Notes under the pieces: generated by a model
Seen by the model: only the letters and a program-made list of their open reading frames with translations
Databases searched by the model: none
Told to the model about the DNA's origin: nothing
Part shown: positions 15,894 through 24,955 of the stretch, in pieces
How the letters are laid out: every line of letters begins with the position of its first letter
Position numbering within the stretch: the first letter of the stretch is position 1
Assembly (NCBI GenBank): GCA_016182975.1
Contig: JACPFJ010000005.1
Span: 39,935 to 103,934 of the forward strand
From: Deltaproteobacteria bacterium
GTDB taxonomy: Bacteria > Desulfobacterota > Desulfuromonadia > Geobacterales > Pseudopelobacteraceae
DNA length: 64,000 nucleotides
Direction of reading: 5' to 3'
Program-made: the position numbers and the translations under genes

Positions 15894-18053
15894 GTGACGA
15901 GGACCTCGTCTCCGCAAGGAGGTCAAAGTCTGACCCTGCGCACCAAGATGGTGCTGCTGTCCGCAGCGGCGTTTGCCGGCATGCTGATGGTGACCGCCAT
16001 CTGCCTCTTCCTCGTTAACGAGGTCGGAATCGGCGGTACCGCCTACAAGACCATCATAAACAACAAGAACACCCTGGAAAACATCGCCCTCCTCAAATCC
16101 GACCTTTTCCAGATCAACAGTGAAGTGCACAACTTCATGGTCGATACCGATAAAGGGGCCAGGGTCAAACAGATCAACAGCATCAAGGAACTGTCAGGCG
16201 CGATCGACCGTAAGTTCGGCATCGTGCTGGCGTCGGTCGAGTCGCCCGCCAAACGGGGGGCCATCGACAAGGCCGTGGCCATCTGGGGCGAATACAAAAA
16301 GACGCTGATCGAAGAGGTTCTGCCGGCCGCCGGCAATGGGAACGCGCTCAGGGCTCACTCCCTGATGACCGGTATCCAGGCCCAGCGCTTCGGCATCTTC
16401 AGCAAGACCGTGGCAACGATGGTCGACGACATCCGTCGGGATGTCAAACAGACCGAGGAGACGGTGTCCGCCGGCATCCGCACCAAAATCCTCGTCTCGG
16501 TGCTGATAACCCTGCTCGTCATCGGCCTCATCGCGCTCTTTTCCATCTTCATAACCAAATCCATCACCACGCCCCTCAGGGCCTGCGTCGAGTTTGCCCG
16601 TACAGTTGCCGCCGGCCGGCTGGACACCCGCCTCGACATCACCACCGGCAGCGAAATCGGCGACCTGGCCACCGCCATGAACGTCATGGCCGAAAATCTG
16701 AACAGCATGTTCGCGCGGGTCAGTTCCGTCTCCGACGTCCTCATCTCCATCGACAACAACATAGAAAGGGCCTCCCGCCATGTAGTCACCTCCGCCCGTC
16801 TCCAGGAGAGCGCCGTTGGCGAGACCTCCCAGGCGGTGAAACATATCAACGAATCGGTCAGCGATGTGTCCGAGGGTATCGACAAACTCTCCTCATCGGC
16901 CTCCGAGACATCCAGCTCGATCCTCGAAATGGCCGCCAGCATCGAGGAAGTGGCCATGAACGCGGACAAGCTGGGAGAGTCGGTGAATGAGGTCAGCTCC
17001 TCGGTCATCGAGATGGCCGCCTCCATCAAGGAGATCGGCACAAGCATCGTCAACCTCCTGGACGCCTCCAGCACCACGGCCTCATCCATTGCCGAGATGG
17101 ATGCCACCATCAAGCAGGTGGAAAAGAACGCCATGGATACCTCCTCCATCTCCGAGGGGGTCAAACTCGACGCCGAAACCGGCAAGAAGGCGGTTGAAGA
17201 GGCCATCGCCGGGATGCAGGCCATCCGCACGTCGTCACACATCACCGCCGAGGTGATCGAAAACCTGTCGCTCAGGGCGAACGACATCGGCGCCATCCTG
17301 TCGGTAATCGACGAGGTGGCCGAACAGACGAATCTGCTGGCCCTCAACGCCGCCATCATTGCCGCCCAGGCAGGAGAGCACGGCAAGGGTTTCGCCGTTG
17401 TGGCCGACGAGATCCGCGAGCTGGCGGAACGCACCAGCAGCTCAACCCGTGAGATCGGCACCGTCATCCAGGGGGTCCAGGATGAGACCCGGCGCGCCGT
17501 GAGCGCCATCAGCCAGGCCGAGGAGAGCATCACCGAGGGGGAGAAACTCTCCCAACGCTCCGGCGCGGCCCTGGAAAAGATCGTCAGCGGGGTGCAGAAG
17601 GCGAGCATCCAGGTACACGAGATCGCCCGCGCCACCGTGGAGCAGGCCCGCGGCAGCCAGAGCATCAGGGAGGCCATGGAGCGGGTCGAGGAGATGGTCG
17701 GCCAGATCGCCAATTCGTCACTCGAGCATTCACGCGGCAGCGACCTGATCACATCGGCGGTTGAGCGCATGAAGAACCTGACGATGCAGGTACGCACCTC
17801 GACCCGCGAACAGAGCCGCGCCAGCGGATTGATCGCCCGCTCTACCGAGGATATCATCACCATGATCGACCAGATCCGGGAGGCATGTAACTCCCAGGTG
17901 AAGAGCAGCGCCATGATTTCCAAGGCGGTCGTCAACATCCAGGTGTCATCCAACTCGAACTCCGAGGCCGCCAAGGTGATGGAAGGCTCTGTCACCGGCC
18001 TCTCAAAGCAGATCGAGTACCTGGAAAAGGAGATGTCGGGCTTCAAGGTCTGA
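15894..18053 (+). CDS. Methyl-accepting chemotaxis protein
   Basis: A 719-residue membrane chemoreceptor: first helix at residues ~17-40, a four-helix-bundle periplasmic domain of ~140 residues, second helix [22 protein letters not shown] near 200-222, HAMP, then a long cytoplasmic coiled coil. The signalling tip reads [33 protein letters not shown]. Classical receptors have NAAIEAARAGE; here Ile and Gln replace Glu and Arg, a variant known in some long receptor classes. GTG 15894 is preceded by AGGAG at 15881-15885. No CheW/CheA genes are nearby, so it serves an array encoded elsewhere; the ligand is unknown. Confidence 0.93.
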   Translation: MTRTSSPQGGQSLTLRTKMVLLSAAAFAGMLMVTAICLFLVNEVGIGGTAYKTIINNKNTLENIALLKSDLFQINSEVHNFMVDTDKGARVKQINSIKELSGAIDRKFGIVLASVESPAKRGAIDKAVAIWGEYKKTLIEEVLPAAGNGNALRAHSLMTGIQAQRFGIFSKTVATMVDDIRRDVKQTEETVSAGIRTKILVSVLITLLVIGLIALFSIFITKSITTPLRACVEFARTVAAGRLDTRLDITTGSEIGDLATAMNVMAENLNSMFARVSSVSDVLISIDNNIERASRHVVTSARLQESAVGETSQAVKHINESVSDVSEGIDKLSSSASETSSSILEMAASIEEVAMNADKLGESVNEVSSSVIEMAASIKEIGTSIVNLLDASSTTASSIAEMDATIKQVEKNAMDTSSISEGVKLDAETGKKAVEEAIAGMQAIRTSSHITAEVIENLSLRANDIGAILSVIDEVAEQTNLLALNAAIIAAQAGEHGKGFAVVADEIRELAERTSSSTREIGTVIQGVQDETRRAVSAISQAEESITEGEKLSQRSGAALEKIVSGVQKASIQVHEIARATVEQARGSQSIREAMERVEEMVGQIANSSLEHSRGSDLITSAVERMKNLTMQVRTSTREQSRASGLIARSTEDIITMIDQIREACNSQVKSSAMISKAVVNIQVSSNSNSEAAKVMEGSVTGLSKQIEYLEKEMSGFKV

Positions 18054-18090
18054 TGTCCGCTCCACTCAATCAACCCTTCACGGATATTCT

Positions 18091-18891
18091 ATGGACAGGC
18101 TGACTCAGCGTTTCACAACCATCGGAAAGCGCAAAGGCAAGGCACTGGTGACCTTCATCACCGCCGGCGACCCTGATCTCGCCACCACGGCGGACATGAT
18201 CCACCTGCTGGAGGAGGCCGGCGCCGATATCATCGAACTCGGCATGCCCTTTTCCGACCCGATGGCCGACGGCCCCACCATCCAGCTCTCATCGGAGCGG
18301 GCCCTGGCCGCCGGCACCACCCTGGAGGGGATCCTGGCCACGGTCCGCACGGTCCGCTCCACCTCCACCATCCCGATCATCCTGATGGGCTACCTCAACC
18401 CGGTCCATGCATACGGATATGAACGCTTCGCCCGCGATGCCGCCGAGGCGGGCGTGGACGGTGTCCTGCTGGTGGACATGCCGCCCGAGGAGTCGGACGG
18501 TTTTCTGCAAGCCGCCAACAGCCACGGATTGAAGGTGATCTTCCTGCTCACCCCCACCTCCGACAAGGCCCGCATCGCCACGGTGGCCGAACTGGGGAGG
18601 GGCTTTGTCTACTACGTGACCGTCACCGGCGTAACCGGCGCCCGCCAGGAGGTATCCGCCACTCTTGCCGCGGAACTGGGGAGGGTACGCAAAAAGATCC
18701 GCCTTCCCATCATGGCCGGCTTCGGCGTCTCGACCCCGGAGCAGGCCGCCGACGTGGCCGCCCTGGCCGACGGCGTCGTGGTGGGCAGCGCCATTGTCAG
18801 GCTCTTCCAGCAGCATTCCGGCAAAAGGCTGAGAGAGGAACTCAAGCGTTTCGTCAGCAGCCTCAAGCAGGCGATCTCCAACGAGTTTTGA
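18091..18891 (+). CDS. trpA: Tryptophan synthase alpha subunit
   Basis: TrpA (266 residues) splits indole-3-glycerol phosphate to indole and glyceraldehyde 3-phosphate. The catalytic residues fall exactly at the textbook positions Glu49 ([14 protein letters not shown]) and Asp60. The TIM-barrel pattern continues with [19 protein letters not shown] and [10 protein letters not shown]. It heads trpA-accD-folC-lptD. The partners trpF and trpB are 27 kb away (45.1-46.9 kb), so the trp genes are split in this genome. The stop codon lies at the edge of a short repeat block. Confidence 0.96.
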   Translation: MDRLTQRFTTIGKRKGKALVTFITAGDPDLATTADMIHLLEEAGADIIELGMPFSDPMADGPTIQLSSERALAAGTTLEGILATVRTVRSTSTIPIILMGYLNPVHAYGYERFARDAAEAGVDGVLLVDMPPEESDGFLQAANSHGLKVIFLLTPTSDKARIATVAELGRGFVYYVTVTGVTGARQEVSATLAAELGRVRKKIRLPIMAGFGVSTPEQAADVAALADGVVVGSAIVRLFQQHSGKRLREELKRFVSSLKQAISNEF

Positions 18892-18952
18892 GTTTTGGGT
18901 TTTGAGTTTTTGGTTAGAACTCAAAACTCATAACTCATGACTCATAGCTCCG
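18884..18952. repeat. GAGTTTTG / CAAAACTC text-like repeat
   Basis: Starting at the trpA stop, units of GAGTTTTGAGTTTTGGG are followed after a few bases by AACTCAAAACTCATAACTCATGACTC, the inverted complement with drift. Related strings occur inside cbiD (40619-40656). It could form a long hairpin, but no T-run marks it as a terminator. Confidence 0.7.
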
Positions 18953-19042
18953 TAAGCTTGACACCCGGCGGCATTTCTGCTACCAAGCTGCTTCACTTGC
19001 GATAAACATTTTCAGTCACACTAAAATACATGAGGTTCAACC

Positions 19043-19897
19043 ATGAGTTGGTTCACCAAGGAAAAGGCAGGCATCGACAAATCGGAAGGCAAGAAGATCA
19101 AGGTCCCCGAGGGTATGTGGATCAAGTGTCAGGGCTGCTCGGATACCATCCTCGGCAAGGAGATCGACGCCAACCTGAACGTCTGTCCAAGGTGCGGGCA
19201 CCACTACCGTATCTCCGCCCGCCGCCGCCTTGAAGTCCTGCTGGACGAAGGCGCCTGGCAGGAGTTCGATGCCGGCATGACCTCGGTGGACTTCCTGGAA
19301 TTCAAGGATGCGAAAAGCTACCAGGAACGTATCAATGCCGCCGTTGCCAAGGGAGGATCAAAGGATGCGGTCATCTGCGTGGAAGGCGCCATCGGGGGAA
19401 CCGGTGTGCAGGTGGCCATCTTCGACTTCTCCTTCATGGGTGGAAGCATGGGGAGCGTGGTGGGCGAAAAGATCACCCGCTCCATCGAGCGGGGCCTGAA
19501 ACAGCACCAGCCGGTAATCGTCATCTCCGCCTCGGGCGGCGCGCGCATGCAGGAAAGCATCCTGTCGCTGATGCAGATGGCCAAGACCTCCGCCGCCCTG
19601 GCCAAGCTCAAGCAGGCCGGCATCCCCTTCGTCTCGATCCTGACCGACCCCACCACCGGCGGGGTCACCGCCAGCTTCGCCATGCTGGGGGACATCAACA
19701 TCGCCGAGCCCAAGGCGCTGATCGGTTTTGCCGGACCGCGGGTTATCGAGCAGACCATTCGCCAGAAGCTTCCCGAGGGATTTCAGCGCGCAGAGTACCT
19801 GCTCGACCACGGCATGGTGGACGTGATCATTCCCCGTACGGAGATGCGCCCGAAGCTCGCATCCATCCTCAAGATGCTGCACCGTCCAATTGCCTGA
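19043..19897 (+). CDS. accD: Acetyl-CoA carboxylase carboxyltransferase subunit beta
   Basis: AccD (284 residues) forms the carboxyltransferase with AccA and starts fatty acid synthesis. The N-terminal zinc ribbon is intact: Cys29, Cys32, Cys48 and Cys51. The crotonase-fold part carries SASGGARMQESILSLMQMAKTSAAL and DPTTGGVTASFAMLGD. AccA is not in the window. It stands between trpA and folC, with the folC start touching its stop. Confidence 0.96.
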   Translation: MSWFTKEKAGIDKSEGKKIKVPEGMWIKCQGCSDTILGKEIDANLNVCPRCGHHYRISARRRLEVLLDEGAWQEFDAGMTSVDFLEFKDAKSYQERINAAVAKGGSKDAVICVEGAIGGTGVQVAIFDFSFMGGSMGSVVGEKITRSIERGLKQHQPVIVISASGGARMQESILSLMQMAKTSAALAKLKQAGIPFVSILTDPTTGGVTASFAMLGDINIAEPKALIGFAGPRVIEQTIRQKLPEGFQRAEYLLDHGMVDVIIPRTEMRPKLASILKMLHRPIA

Positions 19898-19898
19898 G

Positions 19899-21176
19899 AT
19901 GTCTCTGGCCGGCTCGCTGGAAAAACTCTACGCCCGCCGGCGTTTCGGCATCCGCCCGGGTGTCGACAGGGTTCGACTCCTGCTCGACCGTCTGGGCAAT
20001 CCGGAGCTCTCCTTCCGCAGCATTCATGTAGTCGGCACCAACGGCAAGGGGTCCACTGCGGCCTTTCTCTCCGCCATTCTGGGCGCCGCAGGCTTCCGCA
20101 GCTCCCTGTTTACCTCGCCCCATCTGGTCGATTTCACCGAGCGCTTTCGCGTCAACGGGCTGGACATTCCCCCCGAGCGCCTTGCGGTGTTCCTCGATGC
20201 CGTTCTGGCGCAGGCCCCTGCCGATTGCACCTTTTTCGAGATCGTCACGGCACTGGCAGCCTTCTGTTTCGCCGAAGAACGGGTCGAACTGGCCGTGATG
20301 GAAGCCGGCATGGGAGGAGGCTGCGATGCGACTGCCGCCATCCCCGGCATGATGACGGTCATCACCCCCATCGCCATGGATCATGGCGAATACCTGGGCG
20401 ACACCCTGGCGGCGATTGCCGCGGAAAAGGCCGGCATCATCGAGCCGGGAACAGCGGTGGTGGCGGCGAACCAGCCTCCGGAGGCGCTCGCGGCAATACG
20501 CAGCCGCTGCGGGCGGGGAGGCAACCTGCTCCGTTGCGCCGGACAGGAGTTCCGCGCAGCATGGAACAGTGACGGGACTCTCGATTACCAGGGGGTTCGT
20601 GCTCGGCTGGCACGCCTTACCCCCGGCATCCCAGGGCGCTACCAGGCGGAAAACGCGGCCCTGGCCCTGGCCGCCGCGGAACAGCTCGACGCTGTCGGAA
20701 TCGTGGTCCCCGAGGAGGCCCTGACCACGGGGATCAGCCTCGCCCGCTGGCCCGGCCGGATGGAGCTGCTTGCCGGACAACCTCCGATCCTGCTGGACGG
20801 CGCCCACAACCCGGCAGGAGCGGCGGCACTGGCCGATGCGCTGAGCGCTTGCCATTACCGGAGGCTGCTGCTGGTGGCCGGGGTCATGGCCGACAAGGAC
20901 GCCCGCGCAATCTTCGCCCCGCTGGCAGGCAAGACGCACAAGGCCTATGCCGTGACCCCTGCGATGGATCGCGCCCTTGACGCCGCTACGCTCTCCGCTA
21001 TCCTCTTGGATATCGGCATTGCGGCCATGCCCTGCGGCAGCGTCGCCGACGGCATCGCCACGGCCAGGCAAGAGGCCGGGGCGGATGATCTGATCCTGGT
21101 GTGCGGCTCGCTGTTCACCGTGGGTGAGGCAAAGGCCGGCATCGCGGGGAAACATTTCGAAGGAATAAGGGGTTAG
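19899..21176 (+). CDS. folC: Folylpolyglutamate / dihydrofolate synthase
   Basis: FolC (425 residues from ATG 19899; an in-frame TTG at 19890 would add three) adds glutamate to folates, or to dihydropteroate. The Mur-ligase motifs are GTNGKGSTAAF (P-loop, near residue 48), FTSPHLVDFTERFRVNG (folate/omega loop) and DGAHNPAGA near residue 298. The ribosome site is poor for either start, suggesting coupling to accD. Typical length. Confidence 0.94.
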   Translation: MSLAGSLEKLYARRRFGIRPGVDRVRLLLDRLGNPELSFRSIHVVGTNGKGSTAAFLSAILGAAGFRSSLFTSPHLVDFTERFRVNGLDIPPERLAVFLDAVLAQAPADCTFFEIVTALAAFCFAEERVELAVMEAGMGGGCDATAAIPGMMTVITPIAMDHGEYLGDTLAAIAAEKAGIIEPGTAVVAANQPPEALAAIRSRCGRGGNLLRCAGQEFRAAWNSDGTLDYQGVRARLARLTPGIPGRYQAENAALALAAAEQLDAVGIVVPEEALTTGISLARWPGRMELLAGQPPILLDGAHNPAGAAALADALSACHYRRLLLVAGVMADKDARAIFAPLAGKTHKAYAVTPAMDRALDAATLSAILLDIGIAAMPCGSVADGIATARQEAGADDLILVCGSLFTVGEAKAGIAGKHFEGIRG

Positions 21177-21188
21177 GACGGCACCGCC

Positions 21189-23255
21189 ATGATACTGATC
21201 CGTCTGCTGATACTGCTCGCCTGCCTGGCCTTGGCACCGGCAGCCGTCTCCTTTGGAGCCGGCAATCACCCATCCGACGGCGACATCGCCATCAAGGCCG
21301 ACGCGATGGATCACGACCAGGCCGCGGACACCTTCAACGCCAGCGGTCACGTGGAACTGGAATGGGAGGGGATGGTTCTCCACGCCGACAGGGCCTCGTA
21401 CGACCGAAAGGCCAGGATACTGATCGCTTCCGGGAACATCGTCATGACCAAGGGTGGCGACAGCCTGAAGGGGAACAGGTTTACCATGGACCTGGAAACC
21501 GGCAGGATTGAACTGGAGCATGGAGCCGTAAGCATACGCCAGGGGAACATCACCTTCACCGGCGAAAAGATCGTCAGAGAGGACGAGATCAACCTGGTGC
21601 TGAGCGGCACCGAGCTGACCACCTGCGACCTTCCAGGCCCGTTCTGGAAGTTCGGCGCCGACAAACTGCGGGTCAATCTGCTGGGCTACGCCATCGGCAG
21701 GAACATCGTCTTTTACGTCAAGGACGTGCCGGTGCTCTACATCCCCTGGATCGCCTTCCCCGTGGTGCGGGAGCGCAGGACCGGCCTCCTCTTTCCCCGT
21801 TTCGGCTATTCCAACACGCGTGGCGCAGAGATAGACATCCCCGCCTACTGGGTCATCGCCCCCAACCAGGATCTGCAGCTCAACCTTGACCTCCTGTCCA
21901 AGCGCGGCGTCGGCACCGGCACGGAGTATCGTTACGCCCGCAAGCGCGGCAGCGAGGGTTCCATCGGCGGCTATCTGATCTACGACCTGCTGGACGAGCG
22001 CTGGCGCGGCCAGATCGCCCAGAACCACAAGGAGATCTTCTCCGCGGACATGAACCTGCGCATGGCGATCAACAAGCCCAGCGACCGGAATTTCCTGCGC
22101 GAATACGGCGAGAAGAGCGGCGACTACAACCGCCAGTCCAGCGACTCCTACGTCAACTTCCTCAAAACCTGGCAGCATTACGCCCTGACAGCCAACCTGC
22201 GCCATGTCGAGGACCTGTACGCCGCCGACAACAGCCGCACCCTGCAGACGCTGCCAGAGATCGGCCTGGCAGCGGTCCGCCGGCAGATTGCATCCACACC
22301 GCTCTACTTCGATCTCGATGCCAGCGCCGCCAACCTCTACCAGGGGGTCGGCCCCAGTGGACAGCGCCTGCACGCCTTCCCGCGGCTGAGCCTGGTGGCG
22401 GGCCTGCCGGAATATCTGCATGCTTCGGCCTTTGCCGGAGCCCATCTGCGGGCCTATAAAACCGACGACATACCCGCCGGCAGCGGCATCAGTGAGAGCG
22501 AACTCGACCTGCTGCCGGAGCTTGGCGGCCGTGTTTCCACCTCCCTGAGCAGGGTCTTCACGATCAAGGGGGATGAGCTCAAGAAGCTGCGCCACGAACT
22601 GGTGCCGGAACTCAGCTACAGCTATACACCGGGACAGGACCAGACGCGGCTCCCCTTCTATGACTTCAATGACCGCCTGATCCAGCAGAATATCGTCTAC
22701 TACTCGTTGACCAACCTCCTGGGGGGGAAGTTCCAGCACGGGGAAACAAGCGAATACCGCGACCTGATGCGCTTGAAACTCTGGCAGGGGTACAGCTTCG
22801 TCGGGACACGGCGCGACCTGCTGACCCTGGTGGACGCCAACCGCCCCTGGACAGACCTGGTCCTGGAATCGGACGCCCGGCTGCACCCTCAGGTCAAGAT
22901 GACCCTGGATGCCCGCTACAACGTCTATGACTGGCGCATCTCCAGCGTGGCGCCGGGGGCGGAGTTCGACGACACGCGGGGCAACATCGCCGGCATCAGC
23001 TACCGTTTGTCGCGCAACGAGGTGGAATACCTGGAGGGACGCCTGTCAAGCAGGTTCTACAAACCATGGACCTTCGGTTACTCCACCCGCTATTCCTTTG
23101 ACCGCCCAGGGGGCTACCTCGATGGTTTCCTCGAATCGGTCTACTCCGTCGAATACCGCCACAAGTGCTGGGGCATCAACGTGGCGTTACGAGATCGCCC
23201 CGGCAGCACATCCTTCATGGTCAACATCAATCTGGTGGGGTTGACCGGGAGCTAA
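21189..23255 (+). CDS. lptD: LPS assembly outer membrane protein LptD
   Basis: A 688-residue protein with signal peptide (residues 1-24), an OstA/LptA-like jellyroll (residues ~30-150: IKADAMDHDQAADTFNASGHVELEWEGM) and a large C-terminal beta barrel rich in aromatic-alternating strands. LptD receives LPS from LptA and places it in the outer leaflet with LptE. The conserved central motif YYIPWxxFPVxxxRxTGLLFPxxGYSxxRG is seen as VLYIPWIAFPVVRERRTGLLFPRFGYSNTRG. Disulfide cysteines are few. It follows folC by 12 bases and ends the operon; repeats follow. Confidence 0.93.
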   Translation: MILIRLLILLACLALAPAAVSFGAGNHPSDGDIAIKADAMDHDQAADTFNASGHVELEWEGMVLHADRASYDRKARILIASGNIVMTKGGDSLKGNRFTMDLETGRIELEHGAVSIRQGNITFTGEKIVREDEINLVLSGTELTTCDLPGPFWKFGADKLRVNLLGYAIGRNIVFYVKDVPVLYIPWIAFPVVRERRTGLLFPRFGYSNTRGAEIDIPAYWVIAPNQDLQLNLDLLSKRGVGTGTEYRYARKRGSEGSIGGYLIYDLLDERWRGQIAQNHKEIFSADMNLRMAINKPSDRNFLREYGEKSGDYNRQSSDSYVNFLKTWQHYALTANLRHVEDLYAADNSRTLQTLPEIGLAAVRRQIASTPLYFDLDASAANLYQGVGPSGQRLHAFPRLSLVAGLPEYLHASAFAGAHLRAYKTDDIPAGSGISESELDLLPELGGRVSTSLSRVFTIKGDELKKLRHELVPELSYSYTPGQDQTRLPFYDFNDRLIQQNIVYYSLTNLLGGKFQHGETSEYRDLMRLKLWQGYSFVGTRRDLLTLVDANRPWTDLVLESDARLHPQVKMTLDARYNVYDWRISSVAPGAEFDDTRGNIAGISYRLSRNEVEYLEGRLSSRFYKPWTFGYSTRYSFDRPGGYLDGFLESVYSVEYRHKCWGINVALRDRPGSTSFMVNINLVGLTGS

Positions 23256-23340
23256 GAGAGGTTCAAGGTTCGAGGTTCGAGGTTCGAGGTTCGAGGTTCG
23301 TGGTTCAACTTTGAACCTTGAACTTAGAACCTCGAACAGC
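23256..23340. repeat. GGTTCGA tandem array with inverted end
   Basis: Directly after lptD, AGGTTCGAGGTTCGAGG units repeat five to six times and then turn into the inverted form (TTTGAACCTTGAACTTAGAACCTCGAAC). A cruciform or long RNA hairpin is possible. It is the same style of simple-unit intergenic repeat as the blocks at 18.9, 40.6, 40.9 and 45.1 kb. Confidence 0.75.
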
Positions 23341-23430
23341 CTCTTCCCAAAACTCGAACTGTTGTCCCTGCCTCCAATCTATGCCGAACATGTCCGGGCA
23401 AAATCTCCCCGCTGCACTTCCCAAATTTCG

Positions 23431-23517
23431 TAACTATTCAGCATGCGCTATCACGGATTGTTTTAGGAGCGTGGGCATCTTGCCCGTGTTTCGGGCGGGT
23501 TTATGCCCGAATCGCTA
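23431..23517. repeat. CAGCATGC...GCCCGAAT dispersed repeat, copy 1
   Basis: AACTATTCAGCATGC, then GGAGCGTGGGCATCTTGCCC, then TTTCGGGCGGGTTTATGCCCGAAT. The same ordered blocks occur at 31277-31412, where the GGGAGCG segment also has an inverted partner. It is a dispersed non-coding repeat. Confidence 0.7.
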
Positions 23518-23587
23518 AAATGAAAGACCCTTGACAAAACCCAGCCCAAACTGGGGAGTTTTTGACACGTAATTCGATCCACTATAC

Positions 23588-23650
23588 CCGACGCTTGACC
23601 GATGAACCACGTCCCCCCACCGACACCTGTCGCGCGGGGGTTTCTTTACC
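23588..23650. repeat. Left flank repeat of the toxin-antitoxin patch
   Basis: CCCGACGCTTGACC, then a CCCCCCACCGACACCTGTCG hairpin closing with CGCGGGGG and TTTCTTTACC. A similar segment with CCCCCGCCGACACCCGTCGC and GTGGGGGTTTGCTTACC lies at 24475-24536 on the other side of the pair. Each copy looks like a terminator. The matching flanks suggest the module arrived, or was duplicated, with them. Confidence 0.55.
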
Positions 23651-23695
23651 CATTTTTGTCTGGCAATGTGGTTGCATATTTGCTACCATCTACCC

Positions 23696-24118
23696 ATGAA
23701 AGCAGTCATTGACACCAATGTGTTTATCGGCGCCTGTCTTGGGCAGGGAGCCTGTCGCGCCGTGATTGCCGCGTGTTTGGAAGAAAAGCTGACTCCCTTG
23801 ATGGGGGTGGCGTTGCTGGCGGAATATGAAGATGTGTTGAGCAGATCCGATCTGTTTGTTCGCAGTCGCCTGGATTCTGACGAACGCGATGAACTGCTGG
23901 ATATCTTTCTTGCTGCCTGCCGCTGGACACGGATATATTATGGTTGGCGGCCTAACCTGCCGGATGAGGGCGACAATCATTTGATCGAGCTTGCCGTTGC
24001 CGGAGGTGCAGACTATATCGTGACACGCAACCTTCGCGACGTGGCCCGGATGGAGTTGTTATTTCCCGGACTGAAAGTAGTCTTCCCGGAAACCCTGCTC
24101 AAGGAGATGAAATTATGA
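23696..24118 (+). CDS. PIN-domain toxin-like protein
   Basis: A 140-residue PIN-fold protein. It opens MKAVIDTNVFIGACLG with the first acidic residue (Asp6), has Glu in LLAEYEDVL (near 43) and ends with DEGDNHLIELAVAGGADYIVTRN, which supplies the further metal-binding acids (near 101-119). PIN proteins cut RNA with Mg2+ and are common toxins. ATG 23696 gives the clean PIN start. It overlaps the next gene by ATGA and is probably neutralised by it. The toxin-first order is the reverse of most vapBC pairs but normal for this PIN subgroup. Confidence 0.82.
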   Translation: MKAVIDTNVFIGACLGQGACRAVIAACLEEKLTPLMGVALLAEYEDVLSRSDLFVRSRLDSDERDELLDIFLAACRWTRIYYGWRPNLPDEGDNHLIELAVAGGADYIVTRNLRDVARMELLFPGLKVVFPETLLKEMKL

Positions 24119-24333
24119 GCGCATTGACACTTCGTTTGCCGGATGAAAAATATCAGCGCCTGAAAGAAATGGCGCACCAGCGCGGACAGAGCGTGAATCG
24201 TCTGCTTGATGAGGTAACCACCCTTCTCCTGGCTGAGTTTGATGCGGAAACCCGCTTCATGTTACGGGCGAAAAGAGGCTCGGGCAAGAAGGAACGTGGT
24301 CTTGAATTGCTGAAAAAAGCCGGAACACATTGA
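24115..24333 (+). CDS. Small antitoxin-like DNA-binding protein
   Basis: A 72-residue protein, MSALTLRLPDEKYQRLKEMA followed by HQRGQSVNRLLDEV, which fits a ribbon-helix-helix fold (beta strand LTLRLP, then two helices). The C-terminal half would bind the partner toxin. Its start overlaps the PIN gene stop by four bases. Such pairs autorepress their own promoter. The fold is inferred from pattern; no structure was compared. Confidence 0.75.
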   Translation: MSALTLRLPDEKYQRLKEMAHQRGQSVNRLLDEVTTLLLAEFDAETRFMLRAKRGSGKKERGLELLKKAGTH

Positions 24334-24766
24334 CCATACAGGTGTCAGGCACTGGCATCTTGACACCATGATCATCTGACCTTACGAGGAGATTTGAGGG
24401 AGCTATATTCGTGTCAGGCACTGATATCTTTACATAACCTGGGAGTACCGGCCACGCACTACAAACCCGCCTCCCCGACGATAGACCGCTTAACCACCTG
24501 CCCCCGCCGACACCCGTCGCGTGGGGGTTTGCTTACCTCTCCATCATCCCTGAATATCCCTTGCGAATATCGAGAGGGTCACGTCCCAACTCTGTACAAA
24601 GTGGGGCTAGCACTTTCCAGCACTAATAAGAATCCCCCGGTCCAATGCCTTCCTCTCTCAACACCCTGGTGTTCCCCCAAGACTTCTGAGGACTTTGTGT
24701 ATCACCTGCCCACAAACAATCTTTCAATTCTAAATTCGTAATTGTAAATTACTCTTGTAAATTTAA
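24334..24766. other. Non-coding repeat-rich gap after the toxin-antitoxin pair
   Basis: No gene is supported here. It holds two direct copies of GTGTCAGGCACTG plus ATCTT and ACA (24341-24365 and 24411-24435, 70 bases apart), the right flank repeat of the module (24475-24536), and a lower-GC tail. The short open frames across it have no family-like sequence or ribosome sites. Confidence 0.6.
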
Positions 24767-24955
24767 ATGCAATGGCGGGGCGGCGCGTCCGGAAGCCTGA
24801 AGAGCCTGCACCTGTTCCTTTCGACCTACCCGAACTGCGGCGGGGGATTGGTTTTCTCCTCGCGCCCCTACGCCGAGCTGCCGGAACAGAAGGTATCTTT
24901 CCTGCCGCTCTATTCGGTGTTTTACGCCACCGGAGGCATTAAGGGGCTACCTTAA
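24767..24955 (+). pseudogene. C-terminal remnant of a DUF4143-type ATPase
   Basis: About 60 codons read GSLKSLHLFLSTYPNCGGGLVFSSRPYAELPEQKVSFLPLYSVF. This matches my memory of the very end of AAA/DUF4143 ATPases, where EVKxGxxGSLKSLHxFL precedes a GLVFS strand and a FLPLY strand. The rest of the gene is missing, and the remnant runs 9 bases into the 3' end of the opposite-strand transglycosylase. It is a decayed accessory gene. Confidence 0.6.

Noticed and set aside
16355..18073. 572-codon open frame on the minus strand
   Set aside because: Antisense of the chemoreceptor; Ser/Met-rich, no motifs.
19869..22886. 1005-codon open frame on the minus strand
   Set aside because: It is antisense to folC and lptD, has no family-like motifs, and long antisense frames are expected in such GC-rich codon usage.
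24394..24741. 115-codon frame after the antitoxin
   Set aside because: Runs through repeat flanks and low-GC filler; no ribosome site or motif.
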